This document shows positions 1 through 13,094 of a DNA stretch of 64,000 bases, in pieces (position 1 is the stretch's first letter; each line of letters opens with the position of its first letter). The notes beneath the pieces were generated by a model. That model searched no databases. It worked only from the letters and a program-made list of their open reading frames with translations, and was not told the origin of the DNA. A program made the position numbers and the translations under genes. The stretch comes from Adineta vaga (Eukaryota > Rotifera). The stretch lies in contig CP075496.1 of the NCBI GenBank assembly GCA_021613535.1, positions 11,532,001 to 11,596,000 on the forward strand. Direction: 5' to 3'.

Positions 1-154
1 AATTTATATGAAAGAATACGAAATATGTCGTTTGCAATGCAACAACGAAATGAATATCGAAAAAGCATAAGTTAAGAAGGACGCACAAAGTTAGAGAATA
101 GAGAAGAAAAAGTTTATAGCAACATTTGTTGTTGTTCTTCTCTTCGAAAAGAAC

Positions 155-3100
155 TTACAGTGGTGTTAAAGGTGGTGGTAAGCCTCCTGGTTGAGGACTT
201 ACTCTACCGTATTGATTCATTGATGATCTGGAAAGAAATTGAAAGAAGCGTTGGAAAAGAAAGTCATGCATTTTTAGCGAAGAAATCAATTCATGTCCTA
301 AGATATTATTTAATTTGTCAGTGTTATTCATTCATCTAAACCTACGACGATATTGCTAAACCATTCTGATATGTAAATGTATGAAAAGGATCTAATTCAT
401 CAAATAAATTAGATGCTGATTGCACTACGAACTGAGTTTGCCTACAAGAATATATATATATATATATATTAATACAGAATAGTACTTTCATGTCAAATGA
501 AGCATTAACAAGAACTTTCCTTGTCACATGAATTAGCGTCAATATTCTTCACTCACATAACTTTACTCGACACTTTTTCATTTACTTTCGAAAACATATG
601 TGATTGAGATTTACGTGTTGATATAAATCTACTAGCAAGATTTGATAGATATTCAATCAAATGTTTACATACTGAGGCATCATAGGTGTAGGTAAAGCTT
701 GATTGCCACCCATAGCATTTGGTCGGATTGGTGGTTGAGGTGGTTCCCGTGCAGAAAATGACATTGGAGTTGGATTCATTGGTGCCGGCTGTTTCCGTTG
801 TGGATTTGGACTAACCGGACGATTTCTAATTAGAAAAAGTAATCAATTAAAAATAAAAGTAAAAGATTTTTCACATGTTCTTTACCCTCCAAATGGTTGT
901 TGTTGTTGAAAATATGATGTTGAGTCAAAAGAATTATTTGGTATATTTGATGCTGGTGCAAAATTATTATTCATTGAATTGTTCATTGATGCACTCGACA
1001 CTCCAGCAGCTAGGACTGATGCAGGCATGACTGATCCAGCAACTTTTCGTGCATTAATATGGAAATTTTCAATAATAGTCAAAGCCTAGAAAAGGAATTT
1101 TATATAAGAACTAAGCAATGCTACTTATACAGATAAAACATACACTTTTAACAGCTTCATATTCTGCAATTTTCGTTTCCCGACGTTGTCGTTCTTCTTC
1201 TGATTCTTGTAGTAAAGCTTTCTAAAAATTTAAATCATCATCAATATCATTTTTCTGCATAAAAGAATGTTCTTACTGGATCAGGAAGAGCATAGAGATG
1301 CGCCAATAATTCTTTTGATACAAATTTTTGCACCTAAATCAAATAAAATTCAATAAAAAAATCTTTCAATCAGATAAACAGTTTCCATTCACATTTTGAA
1401 CAATATTGAACATAATTGCTTTTGGAATGTAATCACGTGTCATTTTAGCTACAATTTGCATATATGATGATACTAATTTGTTAATTGTTTCAACTTGTCG
1501 TTCCATATGTGGATCAATTGGACCAACTTCAGCTGTAATCTATGAATTGACAACGTAATAAAGGTATACAAATGTTTTTTTTTATTCCCTTACTGTTGTA
1601 TCTTCCGTATGTAGCTCACGTTCAAGATAAATGCCAGCACGTAAGAAAGATGCTTTCCATGTATCTAATTCTTCAGTATTATCAACTGATAATTCAAGTA
1701 CTTTATGTTCTTTATAAACATTTCTAAAAATTAATGATTTTTATTTTTGTAAGTCAATATCATAATGATAAATATCAATGATTACTTACTTTCCTTCAGT
1801 ATGAAAGATTGCAAATTGAGGTCGTTTAGCCATGAAACCACCTTCAACATCTCGAATTTTAAGATTTTCTAATGGTAACATATATTTCTTATCTTTTTCC
1901 TTAAAAAACAAACATTATTCATTTATCAATGTATTTTGGAAATATTTGCAACATACATCTGAATCAGTGAACCATGATAAATTATCTGTTGATAAAACGA
2001 AGAAGAAATCTTTTGCTTGAAATAGTTTAACACCCGTATGAACACGAAGAAAACCTTTACGAATAACCTAAAATTGTACATACATATATATTCTTTTCTC
2101 GTTACAAAAACGAATAATAAAATGTGCACTGAATACGTTTTGACAATATTAGCAGTGATAGGCAAAATCAGGTTGCTTTTTTAGTATGGTGAACATTATA
2201 TACAAGCAAAACAACAATAACAATACAAAAGGTTTCTACTAAAAAGATTTATTTCGAATATCAACATACTTGTCCCTACAAGAACAAAAGCGAGAGATAT
2301 GTTTTGTTTTTTTCGATATATAAATTATGAGTTTTATCAGTCATAAGTGTAGACGTCGTGATGAAAAAAAGATCTTTGCAATTTATTTACCTGATTTGTG
2401 ACATGGCGTTTGGTTTCACCGACACTGACGGATTTTTCGGCACTAAAAAAATGGGAAAAAAGATAAGTAAGTCAAAAACTTCCTCTGTAAATTCTCATTG
2501 CTAGAACTGTCACTGAAAGAAACATAGAAGTTCAAATGTCTATGATTAATCTTCTTTTTGTTTTCATTTGACAACCTTGAAGACATGTCACGAAAATCCG
2601 TTCGATTATGGAAATCTTTTACTAGACAATCTTCGTATTTCTTTTCTTTTTCTATTTCAGATGAGAATGAACTACACTAACCTTGCAAATCCAATAAAAT
2701 CTTCATTATTTGTATTTATGTATGCTAATTGTGTTTGAACGTAAGCTGCACATGCTTGTTTTGTCGCAATTTCTCGTTCTCTAAGATATTGAGTAAGTAA
2801 TTCTTCAGTGGATTGCCGTAATAAAGGATATCGTTTCATCTAGATTGATTCATAGAAAAATCCATTGTCTTGCCAATGAACTAGTCAACTTACTTTACTT
2901 GTTGCTTCATGAATAACAGACATTAATTCTGATAGAACCATATCAACACATTTCATGATTGGTTCTTCAAATTTACTGATTTGCATTTGAACGATATATT
3001 CAAATGCTTCATCCGGCGTAAAAAGACCTGATCTATAATATGCAAAAGAAAAACAATCGAATTAGTTGATTCAATAATCAAAATCAAATTTACCGAAAAC

Positions 3101-4994
3101 CACGTATATTTTTAATTGCTACAATTGTCAAATTGCGCATGTCTTTATCTTGTAATTCAACCTAGATAATAATAATGAATATTTCTTTGATACAAAGCAA
3201 ATTGTTATGGTTAGTACTTTGATTAGTTCAAATGGAAAGCGTTCACGAAAGATATTTGCAATTCGTGCACCGCCTGTTAGTGTTTTTAAATCAGCTTCTT
3301 TTAAATTACTACCTTGTAAAGCTTTATCAAAATCTTCGCGTAATTCATGAGTTAAACTGAAAAAAAATGTAATTTAATTTCTTTTATGAATTGATTCTAT
3401 CTTTGAATTATTTTACCCAACAAGTGCTTTTGTATCTGAAGTTGATGAAGTTTCAAACATTGCTGTTGCACGATATTCAGCAACTTCTTTTGATAGATCA
3501 CGATAACGTGATTGTAAATCTCGTTTTAAATCTGGTAAACATTTGAGGATATGTTCAGTTAATTGAAGACTAAGTGTACGTTGAAGATATGGAACACCTA
3601 ATCTATCAGCGATATCACTGTAAAAGAGAATGACAAAGATGAAAATAAGATTTCTCCTTTTTCTAAAAATATTTCTTACCGATAAGCTGGATCATTCATA
3701 AAAAATTGACGCTCGTGTTCGAGTGCGCCTGGAATATCTAATTCTTTGGATGCTCGACCGTATTCATCAACACGTTGACCACGAAGTACAACACCAATGA
3801 AACCTAAATTAATGATTTTTGAAACACACTACCTTCTTCTTTTCATAATAATTACCTCGTTCAAGTACGAAAACTTTGTTTAAAAGGACCTCACGAGCAT
3901 TATGTCCTTTACCCATCATATCCAATTTTGTTAAGACACCAATAGTACGTTTACCTAATGGATCTCGACTACGAGCCATAACCAAAGCGTCTGATGTCAC
4001 AATATCAATATTAGCTGGTGTTACAGCTAGGATAAGGCAATTTTCATTGCTGATATATTCAATGATAATATCATCGATCTTCTTCACTATATCCGCTGGT
4101 TGACCTTGTGATGGAACCTTAACCATACCAGGTAAATCAACTAACGTAAGGTTAACCACTATAGAAACGAATACGAAAAACATTTAAAGAATCAGGTATA
4201 ACTATGTTTTCAGATGAAATTCATGAACTCATTTGAAATACGAGAATAGAATACAAATATTTTGAAGTACAAACAAGAGAAAAAAACATATCATATACTC
4301 TGGTTGCTGTATTTGTCTCCTGAGACAAAACAAATCTTAATTTAAATCGGCCTCCAAGGATTTGCGAATGAAATCAAGTAAACTAGTCATTATATTTCTT
4401 ACCATGGGGTGAGAAAATTGTTAAATTGATCGGCATATTCGAAACACCCATATCATCACGCACAACTGCCTTTGTATCATTCTCAATTTCAGCTCTAATT
4501 TCAGCATAATTAATAAATCTTTGTTGAGGTTTATGTCCAAAGACAGCATATTCTATAACAAAGGAATAAAAATTATATTTGCATACTAATCTACTTCATT
4601 TTTATTTGCGAATATATATATATACCTTGACCTTGCGATGTAATCAATTGAAGAACAAGTGGTCGTTTAGTAACCATACTTCCACCACGAGGAAGAAAGT
4701 CTCTAGAAAAGAAAAGCAAATAACTGAGTTTTTTTATTTATCATATCGATAAATATTCATACCGGCCGACGATATTTTCCAATACTGAACTTTTGCCCGC
4801 TGATTGGGCACCGACTACTGCAATTTGTGGTAATGTTAATGTTAATTTTGCATTTGCAGTAGTAAATATATGTTGAAGTTGATTGATCATTGGAATTAAT
4901 AATTCCATATCTAAATAAATCAAAATTGATTTATTTCTATTTTCAAATCATCGAAAAATCATGACTTACTTGGGTTGCCTGCTTGAGTTGCCAT
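155..4994 (-). CDS. DNM: Classical dynamin GTPase, multi-exon
   Basis: This is a large GTPase that assembles around necks of budding vesicles and cuts them, chiefly in endocytosis. The start ATG at 4994 opens a 25-nt exon encoding MATQAGNP, spliced to 4910, where the protein continues [13 protein letters not shown]. The P-loop GAQSAGKSS lies near 4790, DLPGMVKV near 4120 and TKLD near 3925. Middle/stalk exons fill about 2680-3800. The exons at about 1590-2090 read as a PH domain (for example [17 protein letters not shown]), and the GTPase effector domain spans about 1080-1550. A proline-rich tail occupies 675-830 and 158-235, ending PPPLTPL with TAA at 155-157. The PH domain plus proline-rich tail separates it from DRP1-type proteins. 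The final stop overlaps a possible gtaagt donor, so extra 3' exons beyond the window are conceivable but not needed. Confidence 0.93.
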
Positions 4995-5562
4995 GGCTGA
5001 ATCTAAAAGTAAAATGATTACGTTTAACCTGTATATGAATGTGAGTAATATATCTTTGCTCGGTTAAATATAAATGTCGTTCTTTGTTTTTCTTTTCTTA
5101 TTTATATATCTCTTTTGTTTATCATAAGAATACATTAATTGACTCAAGTCATATTTCATCTCATCATACATCACTATTTTATTCCATAATTGGCACGAGA
5201 CTGCTTTAACTGTTATTTGTTTGTTTATTATTTATTTCTCTCAACACCAATAGAACAAGAAAAACACGTCATCTAGATGGCGCTTGTCACAATTCACGAT
5301 ACAATAGATAAAGGAAATACTTCTGATTAAATATGTAAATTCAATAGCATGTTATGTAAAATAGTAGAAGAAAAGGCAAAACTGAATCAACTTAAATCTA
5401 TTTATTCGTCGTAAAACAAGACCAAAAAAAAACAATGTTGTTAGATAACATTTATTTAAAATCTTATTTTCATTTATAAGACTATCTATTTATTTTAATA
5501 CTCATAAAAAAGAAAATAAAAAGAACGAGATAAATATGTTATGAAATGTTTTTCAAGATATT
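4995..5562. other. Intergenic, dynamin upstream region
   Basis: AT-rich spacer between the dynamin start and the stop of the aldo-keto reductase gene, both on the minus strand. It must hold the dynamin 5'UTR and promoter; no clear element is visible. Confidence 0.6.
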
Positions 5563-6871
5563 CTACTGATGACCAACAATACGATGTGGTTGATATAGTT
5601 CTTCTAAATTCTTAATTTCTTCATCCGAAAGTTTTATTTGTGTCGCTGCAACAGCTTCTTCTAATTGATACATTTTTGTTGCACCAACAACAGGTGCACA
5701 AACACCAGATTTTGATAAAATCCATGCTAAAGCTAACTGTGCCGGTTTAACTTGTTTTTTTTCTGCAACAATTTTTAATCGTTCTACAATTTCAAAATCA
5801 CTATCTGCATAATATAAATTATGACCAATAGCATCAGTTTCTGCTCGTTTAGTTGCGGAAGTTTTTTCTCTATTTTCTTTATTGATATCCGATTTACTTC
5901 GATTTCCTGTGAGAAAACCTCGAGCAAGTGGTGACCATGGAATAAGACCAACCCCTTGATCAAGACATAATGGATTCATTTCACGTTCTTCTTCACGATA
6001 AACAAGCTAAAAGGAAAGAAACGATTACTATTGAAGAATATTTTTTTCTTCTTTCGAGATTAACTTACATTATAATGATTTTGCATGGAAATAAATTTTG
6101 TCCAACCATTTTTCTCAGCTATATGTTGAGCTTTTGCAAATTGCCAAGCATACATTGATGATGCACCAATATAACGAACCTAATTATTATATTATCATGA
6201 TTAGAAGAAATCGAAGTATTTATCTGAATACTTACTTTACCCGATCGAACTAAATCATTTAATGCTTCCATGGTTTCTTCTAGAATATACAAATACAAGT
6301 ATTGAATACTGACTTTTGATTTTTGATTTTTGATTTTTGTTTACCAATAGGTGTTTCTTTATCGAAACGATGAATTTGATAAAGATCAATATAATCCATA
6401 TTTAATCGTTTTAAACTGGCATTACATGCATCGAAAATATGTTTTCGACTCAAACCTTTTTGATTTGGACCATCAGCAACTTGATGAAATACTTTCGTTG
6501 CTACAATAATTTCTTCTCGAATAGCCATATCATTCAATGCTCGACCAGTGATTTCTTCACTTACACCAAGTGAATACTAAAAAAATATGAAATCTTATTT
6601 GATTAGTTTCATGTTTGTTTTTCAATGATAAATTTCAAACCATATCTGCAGTATCGAAAAAATTAATACCAAGTTCTAATGCTCTTTTAACAAATGGACG
6701 TGCTTGTTCTTCTTCAATAACCCATTCACGCCATTTTGTTGATCCATACGACATCATACCCAAACAAATTCGAGACACTTGTAAACCACTATTACCCAAG
6801 CGAACATAAGGCATGCCACTTTTTTTTATTCCTTCAACTACAGAAATCTTTTGACTATCACTGGAACTCAT
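5563..6871 (-). CDS. Aldo-keto reductase (aryl-alcohol dehydrogenase type)
   Basis: A predicted NADPH-dependent carbonyl reductase with a TIM-barrel fold. It has four exons: 6871 to about 6653, then about 6575-6344, 6280-6239 and 6007-5563. The start [10 protein letters not shown] is followed by [20 protein letters not shown], typical of the family N-terminus. Catalytic tetrad candidates are visible: Asp in FFDTADMYS, the Tyr of the same motif, Lys in VATKVF and His in YQIHRFD. C-terminal cofactor-loop sequence [15 protein letters not shown] is also present. The protein ends [13 protein letters not shown], and the total is near 330 residues, normal for the family. It resembles bacterial and fungal members (YakC/aryl-alcohol dehydrogenase group) more than animal AKR1 enzymes, so horizontal origin is possible. 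The substrate cannot be told. An intron near 6313-6340 contains a short TTTTTGA repeat. Confidence 0.9.
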
Positions 6872-7680
6872 GTTTCTACAGTAAAACTATCAAAGAAAAA
6901 AAAAATAAATGTATATATCAAGTACAAATTTTAGCTATGTCATTCTTATAAAGCTTACTGTTCGTTGTAAGCAGAATGTTTTTTTCTATATCGTATTTGT
7001 CGCTCTCTGGTTTTTCGTTCTTCATCGAAAAGAAAAATAAGAAATGAAAAAGAGATAAATATAAACTTTTAGTGTAACCTTTAAACACGTTTATACATCA
7101 TTATATTGCTCGAACAAATTCTATTTTGATCGGGTAGAGTTTAAACAAACTACTTTCTATCAGATACAACTGAGCGATATCTATTGTTTATAATATTCTT
7201 TTCTACCGATTGATTTTACTTTTATTTTATGTTCTGCATAATACTCGATATATCAAAATAAGTTTAACATATGATTACGAAGAATGATCGTATGAATCAT
7301 AATCAAATATTAAAGTACATTGGTTATGTTCTCGATGTATCTAAACGTAATGAATGATCTTTTGATTAAGATACGTTCCAGAAATGATATATGCGTTCTT
7401 CTGTTCCATAAAGATTTATCTGATTATCTGCTGAATGAAACAACTATCTTCTTGTCTAGACTATGTTTGGATTGAAAAAGAACCTAATAAAATAGGTATG
7501 AGAACAAAATATGTCTAATTATGTTGATATCTGTATAACATAGTTTGAAATTTTTGATTCTGAATAAAATACCAGTATCATTTCTGACTTTGAATGACTA
7601 TTTCGATTAAAATAAATGTATATGAACACATAAAAAATACACACAATGAGAGATTTTGTCTTCGTTGAAATAAAGAAAAT
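6872..7680. other. Intergenic spacer
   Basis: AT-rich, no convincing coding sequence on either strand. It holds the 5' region of the aldo-keto reductase and the 3' end of the next minus-strand gene. Confidence 0.5.
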
Positions 7681-8487
7681 TTAACTGTCAGATAAGAGAT
7701 TAAACACAAAATCTTTGAGAATGTCCAGACTAATTTCATCTCGAATTTCAAGTACTCGATGACCAAATTCTTCGGCAATTAAAATATTATGTACGTCATC
7801 ATCAAGTAAAAGAATTTCATTAGGTTTAATTGTTTTATGTCGTCGAGTTGATAATTCCGTAACTACAGATGATAAATGATATTCTTTACCAAGAAAATCA
7901 TCATTCATATGTGCAACAAATTCTGGAGTATTACATCGAATGATAATTCGATCTGTTTTACTAAATAGAAACTAAAATAGAAAGAATAAGTTCAAATTAA
8001 CATTACAACTTACGAAGTTTTAAAAGCTAATTGAAGTAATTTACGTATTAATTGTTCTTGTGATGAAAAGGATACAATGCAAACATGAAGTGCATGACCA
8101 AATGCTGATGAATCCAAAAGTTCTTGAATAAGATAATAGAATGTCGAACGAATATGTTCTAATAAACTATCCACTGTTCCTTGATAGTAACCACCGGTAT
8201 GTATTGATAGAAATGTATTATCAAAATCGATAGCAACTAATTTAATATTTTTCTGTTGGATACCTAAGACAATATCACGAGCTTTACCACGTTGTTCAGA
8301 ATTATATTTTGAAGTACTAATACGTGGAGATGAATTTCTATCAGATAGACTTGCATTCGATCGACGAGGTTGATTTTTTAATCTCATTAATGATATGAGT
8401 GATGTGGATGACTGAGATCTTTTATTCGGTATAATAGGAGGTGACGATGTTTGACTTGACAAAGAAATTTTTGTTAAACGAGACATA
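7681..8487 (-). CDS. HAD-superfamily hydrolase-like protein
   Basis: Two exons: 8487 to about 8018, then about 7964 down to the stop at 7681; roughly 240-250 residues. The first ~75 residues are Ser/Thr/Arg-rich and look disordered. After them comes VAIDFDNTFLS, a HAD motif I (DxDxT) with the nucleophile and acid Asp pair, and a later LLLDDDVHNI resembles the acidic HAD motif IV. The motif II and III regions are plausible (VCIVSFSSQ and a Lys-containing middle) but not certain. Such proteins are usually phosphatases acting on small molecules or proteins. I chose ATG 8487 because an attttag acceptor sits immediately upstream at about 8491; the open frame continues to 8708 but reads as hydrophobic, low-complexity intron or UTR. 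No substrate can be assigned. Confidence 0.7.
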
Positions 8488-11333
8488 TCTAAAATTAAAA
8501 GATATTCGTTAATCCATTGTCGTAAGACATAAGTAAACGATAGAGATACAAATATGCATACTATCGAAGAAGAAAAGAAAAAGAAGAGACAATAGATCAA
8601 ACATTGCTTACATTGTTGTATACATATTAGTCTATCTAAATGAAGGTAATTGCATACGCGATATTTAGGTATAGTATACTTACTACTTTTTTTCCTCTTT
8701 ATCGACAATAAATATGTAAAGGTATAGAAGATATATATATATATGTACGTACAGTAATCTAAAGCTCATATACAATCATTAGGCTATATTATTTTCTCTT
8801 CGGCGAATAACTTCTATGATTTAAGAGACGTACAAGGTTGTATTGGTCATAACAAAATACCTTCATCAATACAAAACATGTCCTTGTTCTTCATGGTGAA
8901 AATTAAACAAATATACATGTATCTTTTTTGTTGCTACAAAGGCAATATATAAGGTCAGAAAGTAATCGAATCAATTATGTTCTTTCTAATGACCTATAGA
9001 AATATAACAACGATATGTTTTTCATATATACTGAAAAACATCTAAACTCAAGAGAGTTTAAGTATATACTTCATTTATATAGATGAAATAACTTTATTAA
9101 TGAGAAAGAAATAAACTCTACACAAATCTTTTTGTCTCTTTTATATATCTATAATAAGTTTCTACGATAGACTTGATCAACTGGGTAGATAATTTACGAT
9201 GAAGGTTATCGATAATTTAGAATAAATGACAAGGAAATATAAAGATTAATTCAAACCTTTCTTTCCTTATATTGATTATTCCAAAAACAAATGACGATTG
9301 TCGTTGATCTTATAAGCATTCTAAAATACGAAAAAATAACAATTGTAAGAAAGGTATATCAACAAACGATTAAAAGCAATAAAAATCTCTTCTGTGCGAA
9401 TCTTTCTAATTTATATATCTGTGTTCTTCTGTGACACAAAGTCAGTCGGTTTTACTTATCACTCATTCAGAAGCGTCGAACATCCGGCATAATTTCCTTT
9501 TCAATTAACAGTCGACATACAAGGTCTTAATTGCAAAGAAGAACTCGTTCTCGTCTTCTGCATATCTCAACACATACATCAAAATAAACAAATGAATCAT
9601 TTATTCGATTAGCACACTATAGATTCATGCACATCAAATATGAATTAAGCTCTATGTAGGCTAAATCGATTTTATGATTGATCTGTTACATCAATGTTAC
9701 GAAAGAAAGAAAAAAAGAAAGAAAATCACGTTTTATTGATTACTTTTTAAAAACATATAACATTTATTTATTTCGCATTTGATTTTATTTACGAAACATC
9801 GAATCAATGACTACTCGTTTTGTTCGATCGATCTATAACGAAATCAATAGATTGTATATGTAGAAAAACATATTCAATTAAATTGAAACTATATAGGTTC
9901 TTAAAAGTCGTTTCGTTTGCTAATTTCTGAATGTTATTTAAAGTTAGAAATAAGATCTTACTTTTTAATCTAAAAATTAACCAACTGAACTGAAAGATGT
10001 CTCGCAAAGAGAATGGAGAAATTTATATAGATATTGAAGATAATCGAATCGGATGTATTTATTATATGATGTGACTTTTACGTTTCACAACCAACGAGAA
10101 TAAAATTCGTTTGGAAGATGTCGCCCAGTTTTACCTGTTATAAAAACTCGAAAACGAAATACACAATTAGATGATCATTAAAAATCAGGTACATCCAGTT
10201 CAAATCTTTCCAAATTTTAAATGTCTTTCATCTAAAGTGAATTTCAAAGAAAAATAGACACTACAGTGTTTCTCGCCGGTAAAAGTTTATGAATTCAACT
10301 CAAATTGTGCACATTAACCGTTGACAAGAATTATTCTCTATTAAATAAATTCTCATGAGAATGATACATTATTTTCATCAAGAAAGATTGTCTTTTATTC
10401 GATGTATGTATGTTTGTTCAAGTAAATGGTAGATGAATTCCTTAAGGAAAATGCAAAAATTCTATTGTGTATTTTCATTTTCTTGAGTGTTTATTAGTTA
10501 TTTATTGACACATAATAATCAACATATATATAGAACTTTGTCGATAGGGAAGTTAACTGAGTAAATATTATTGTTTATGAAAAAAATATTAATATTCGGT
10601 AGATTGACTAGATGCAATGATATAGTCATATATAGAAAGGTATTAAAAGAAAGGTTTCATGTGAATCTTATATGTTACACTTTATGTCGTAAAGAAAATA
10701 TCTACTGGATAATTTGCTTCATAAACATGACAGATGTGAGTTAGAATTGATGATTCTTTTTTTCTGATGAGCAGGAAGAATGGCACTACGCAGGACATAG
10801 TCTTCGCTTTCAATAAATGTGCAAAAACACCTAAGATAATGAGGTTTCTTCCTTTTTTTTTTCAAATATCACAAAAATTATGAAGTCATTATTCAAATGT
10901 ATTCTAATGCTTTTCCCCGTTTTTTCAGTCAAATAAAAATTAATTCTCCGGTCATAGTTATTTCGGTGTAGACTGAATATTATTTGAGTAGGTACTTTAA
11001 CGACTTCAATCATTACCAATATGTGATGAGAGTGTTGGATAGTAATCAGAGAATTTCTTCGACATTCGTTTGTCTCTTATAAATAGTCGCTTTCTCTTAG
11101 AGATACTAATGAATAAAAAGCGAAGAAGAAAAGAAGAAAAAAAAGTATTCCTCTAGACATTCTTGTGTTAACAAGCCGCTGTAAACGATATGTAAGTGTT
11201 TGCATTCATAGAAAATTGCAAGTATCTCTTCATACAAGTGACTACTATTGCTATCTTCTTTGCTCGATTAGTTTTATATTCTAGATTTTCTTCTATTGAT
11301 TCATGTAAAACATCTTTGAACAAATTAGAAATT
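8488..11333. other. Gene-poor region
   Basis: About 2.8 kb of AT-rich sequence with scattered short reading frames (for example 9804-10007 and 10831-11019, minus) that lack start context, domains or coherent splicing. No RNA gene or mobile element was recognised. Confidence 0.5.
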
Positions 11334-12473
11334 ATGCATCACGAAAAAATCGAAAAGGTTAGATAGAATAATTAGATATTGCAAATATGAAAAATGTTTT
11401 TTCATTAAATTAGACTGGTGGAGTAGATTATGATTCATTGTTTACAGCTACACAAAAAATTTTCATAAGTATTCGCAAAACATCAACAACTAATGATACA
11501 ATTGAAATCTCAACAATAGGAAATGCTGAAGAAAGTAAGTTATATTATTTTATAGAACATTTGATGAAAATAGAAGTCAATTTATCTTGAAAGTAGTTTT
11601 TTTATTATTAAGGATCATTCTTTTTCTTTGTCTACTTAGAAAGAATAGTTTCAAAAGACACGAGGTCGGAAAAAGAACATTTACTATATTAAAAAACTGA
11701 AAAGAATAAGAAAACTAATACAGTAAAGTAAATGCTATTTCTATCTAATAATGTTGTTTTTTTCCGCGAATATTCTATTGTTTTCAATGTCAAAATGAAA
11801 AAACAATCTGTTCAGTTAAATAAGAACCTCATCTTTCTTTTTGTTCCTAGCTGATGAAGTTGATCCATTGCGAATTCATGAAATCATCATTGTTATCTGT
11901 GTTCTATTGTTATGGTGTACTTCAATTTATGTCTTTATTCGTCATTCACATATTTTACGAATTCGTCATCGTGATATACCCTATCGTTCTGATTCAAAGG
12001 GACCCGTAAATTTGAATCATATTATGATTACTACTCGTACTAGTGATGCGGTTCTGCATCGTAAATCTTGTATTTCATCAACATGTGGTATGACACCACC
12101 CGGAGAGAAACGTTTTGTAAATGAATCTAAAGTCTTTGGAACCATTGAAACTATCTCCTTATCAGTTTCACCATCATCTCGAAAACGACGATTTACACCT
12201 CTACTTGATAGACATATATTATCCATTACCAAACATTCTCTGGATAAACATGATGATAAGAAACAATTACTTGATCCACGTCACATTTCAATGGAAGTGA
12301 AAGAAAATTTTGTTAGTTTACACCACAAAAGTGTAGAAAATTTATCAACAATTAAACATTCAACATTTCATTCAGTAAATGCATGCGATTTCATCAACAA
12401 AATAACGCTCAACATTTACATGGTAAAAAACGACGTATACAAGAGTCACCTGTATAAATGTCCTTTTCAGTGA
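11334..12473 (+). CDS. Single-pass membrane protein, unknown function
   Basis: Three exons are proposed: 11334-11357 (MHHEKIEK), about 11415-11533, and 11851-12473. The junctions keep frame (gtaagt donor at 11534, cctag acceptor before 11851). The third exon starts with DEVDPLRIHE and then a strong hydrophobic helix, IIIVICVLLLWCTSIYVFI, followed by a basic stretch RHSHILRIRHRD. The remaining tail of roughly 180 residues is Ser/Thr/Lys-rich, without a recognised domain. The arrangement suggests a type I or signal-anchor receptor-like protein with a cytoplasmic tail. The first exon and its gttaga donor are weak, so the true N-terminus may lie further upstream. I do not recognise the family. 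Confidence 0.5.
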
Positions 12474-13094
12474 AAAAATTTAATCATTTGAAAGTTTTTA
12501 TTGATGTAAAATATATATATATATATATAACTTTATTCTACTATATAAAAATATCCGATCTGAAAATGTTGGCAACGTTTATAAACAATGAAGAATACCT
12601 TCAACAAGTTAAATTAGATCGCTAGTTCGTTTCATATTTCTCTTCATTAAAAAAACATTGATAAAAAGAAATGTAAGTCTGCACATATAAACATTACAAG
12701 TCACAACATCTATGATGTAAAAAAAGAAGTACTAGAGAAGCAAGAATTAGATTTCTTGAAAGGATTTAACTAGTATTAGACTATCACGAGATTCCTAACT
12801 TATATTTCAAATTAATATGTTTCTTGTTAACGAGAGAACCACAGCGAGGACAGTACTGTGTATAAGCTATAACTGCACATTTTATCAGAGAAAATCAAAC
12901 TTGATAGATGTCGCAATGTTGTTATACTTGAATTATAATCAATGGTTGTTTTTGATCTACCATTCAGAACGAACCGAATGCACTCACTGACTATGACTAA
13001 CTGATTATCTCATGCTCATCTCATCTAGTGCAACGACATACGTATAGTATAGTACCTTGATAATGTTTGATTAAATTCTCACCAAGATCATGCA
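12474..13094. other. Intergenic with AT repeat
   Basis: AT-rich spacer between two plus-strand genes, including an (AT)n run near 12511-12529. It should hold the promoter of the mitochondrial carrier gene; no specific element was recognised. Confidence 0.5.

Noticed and set aside
6313-6340. Short TTTTTGA tandem repeat
   Set aside because: Four short units inside an aldo-keto reductase intron; ordinary low-complexity sequence.
9804-11019. Minus-strand frames in the gene-poor region
   Set aside because: No conserved motif, signal peptide or splice context.
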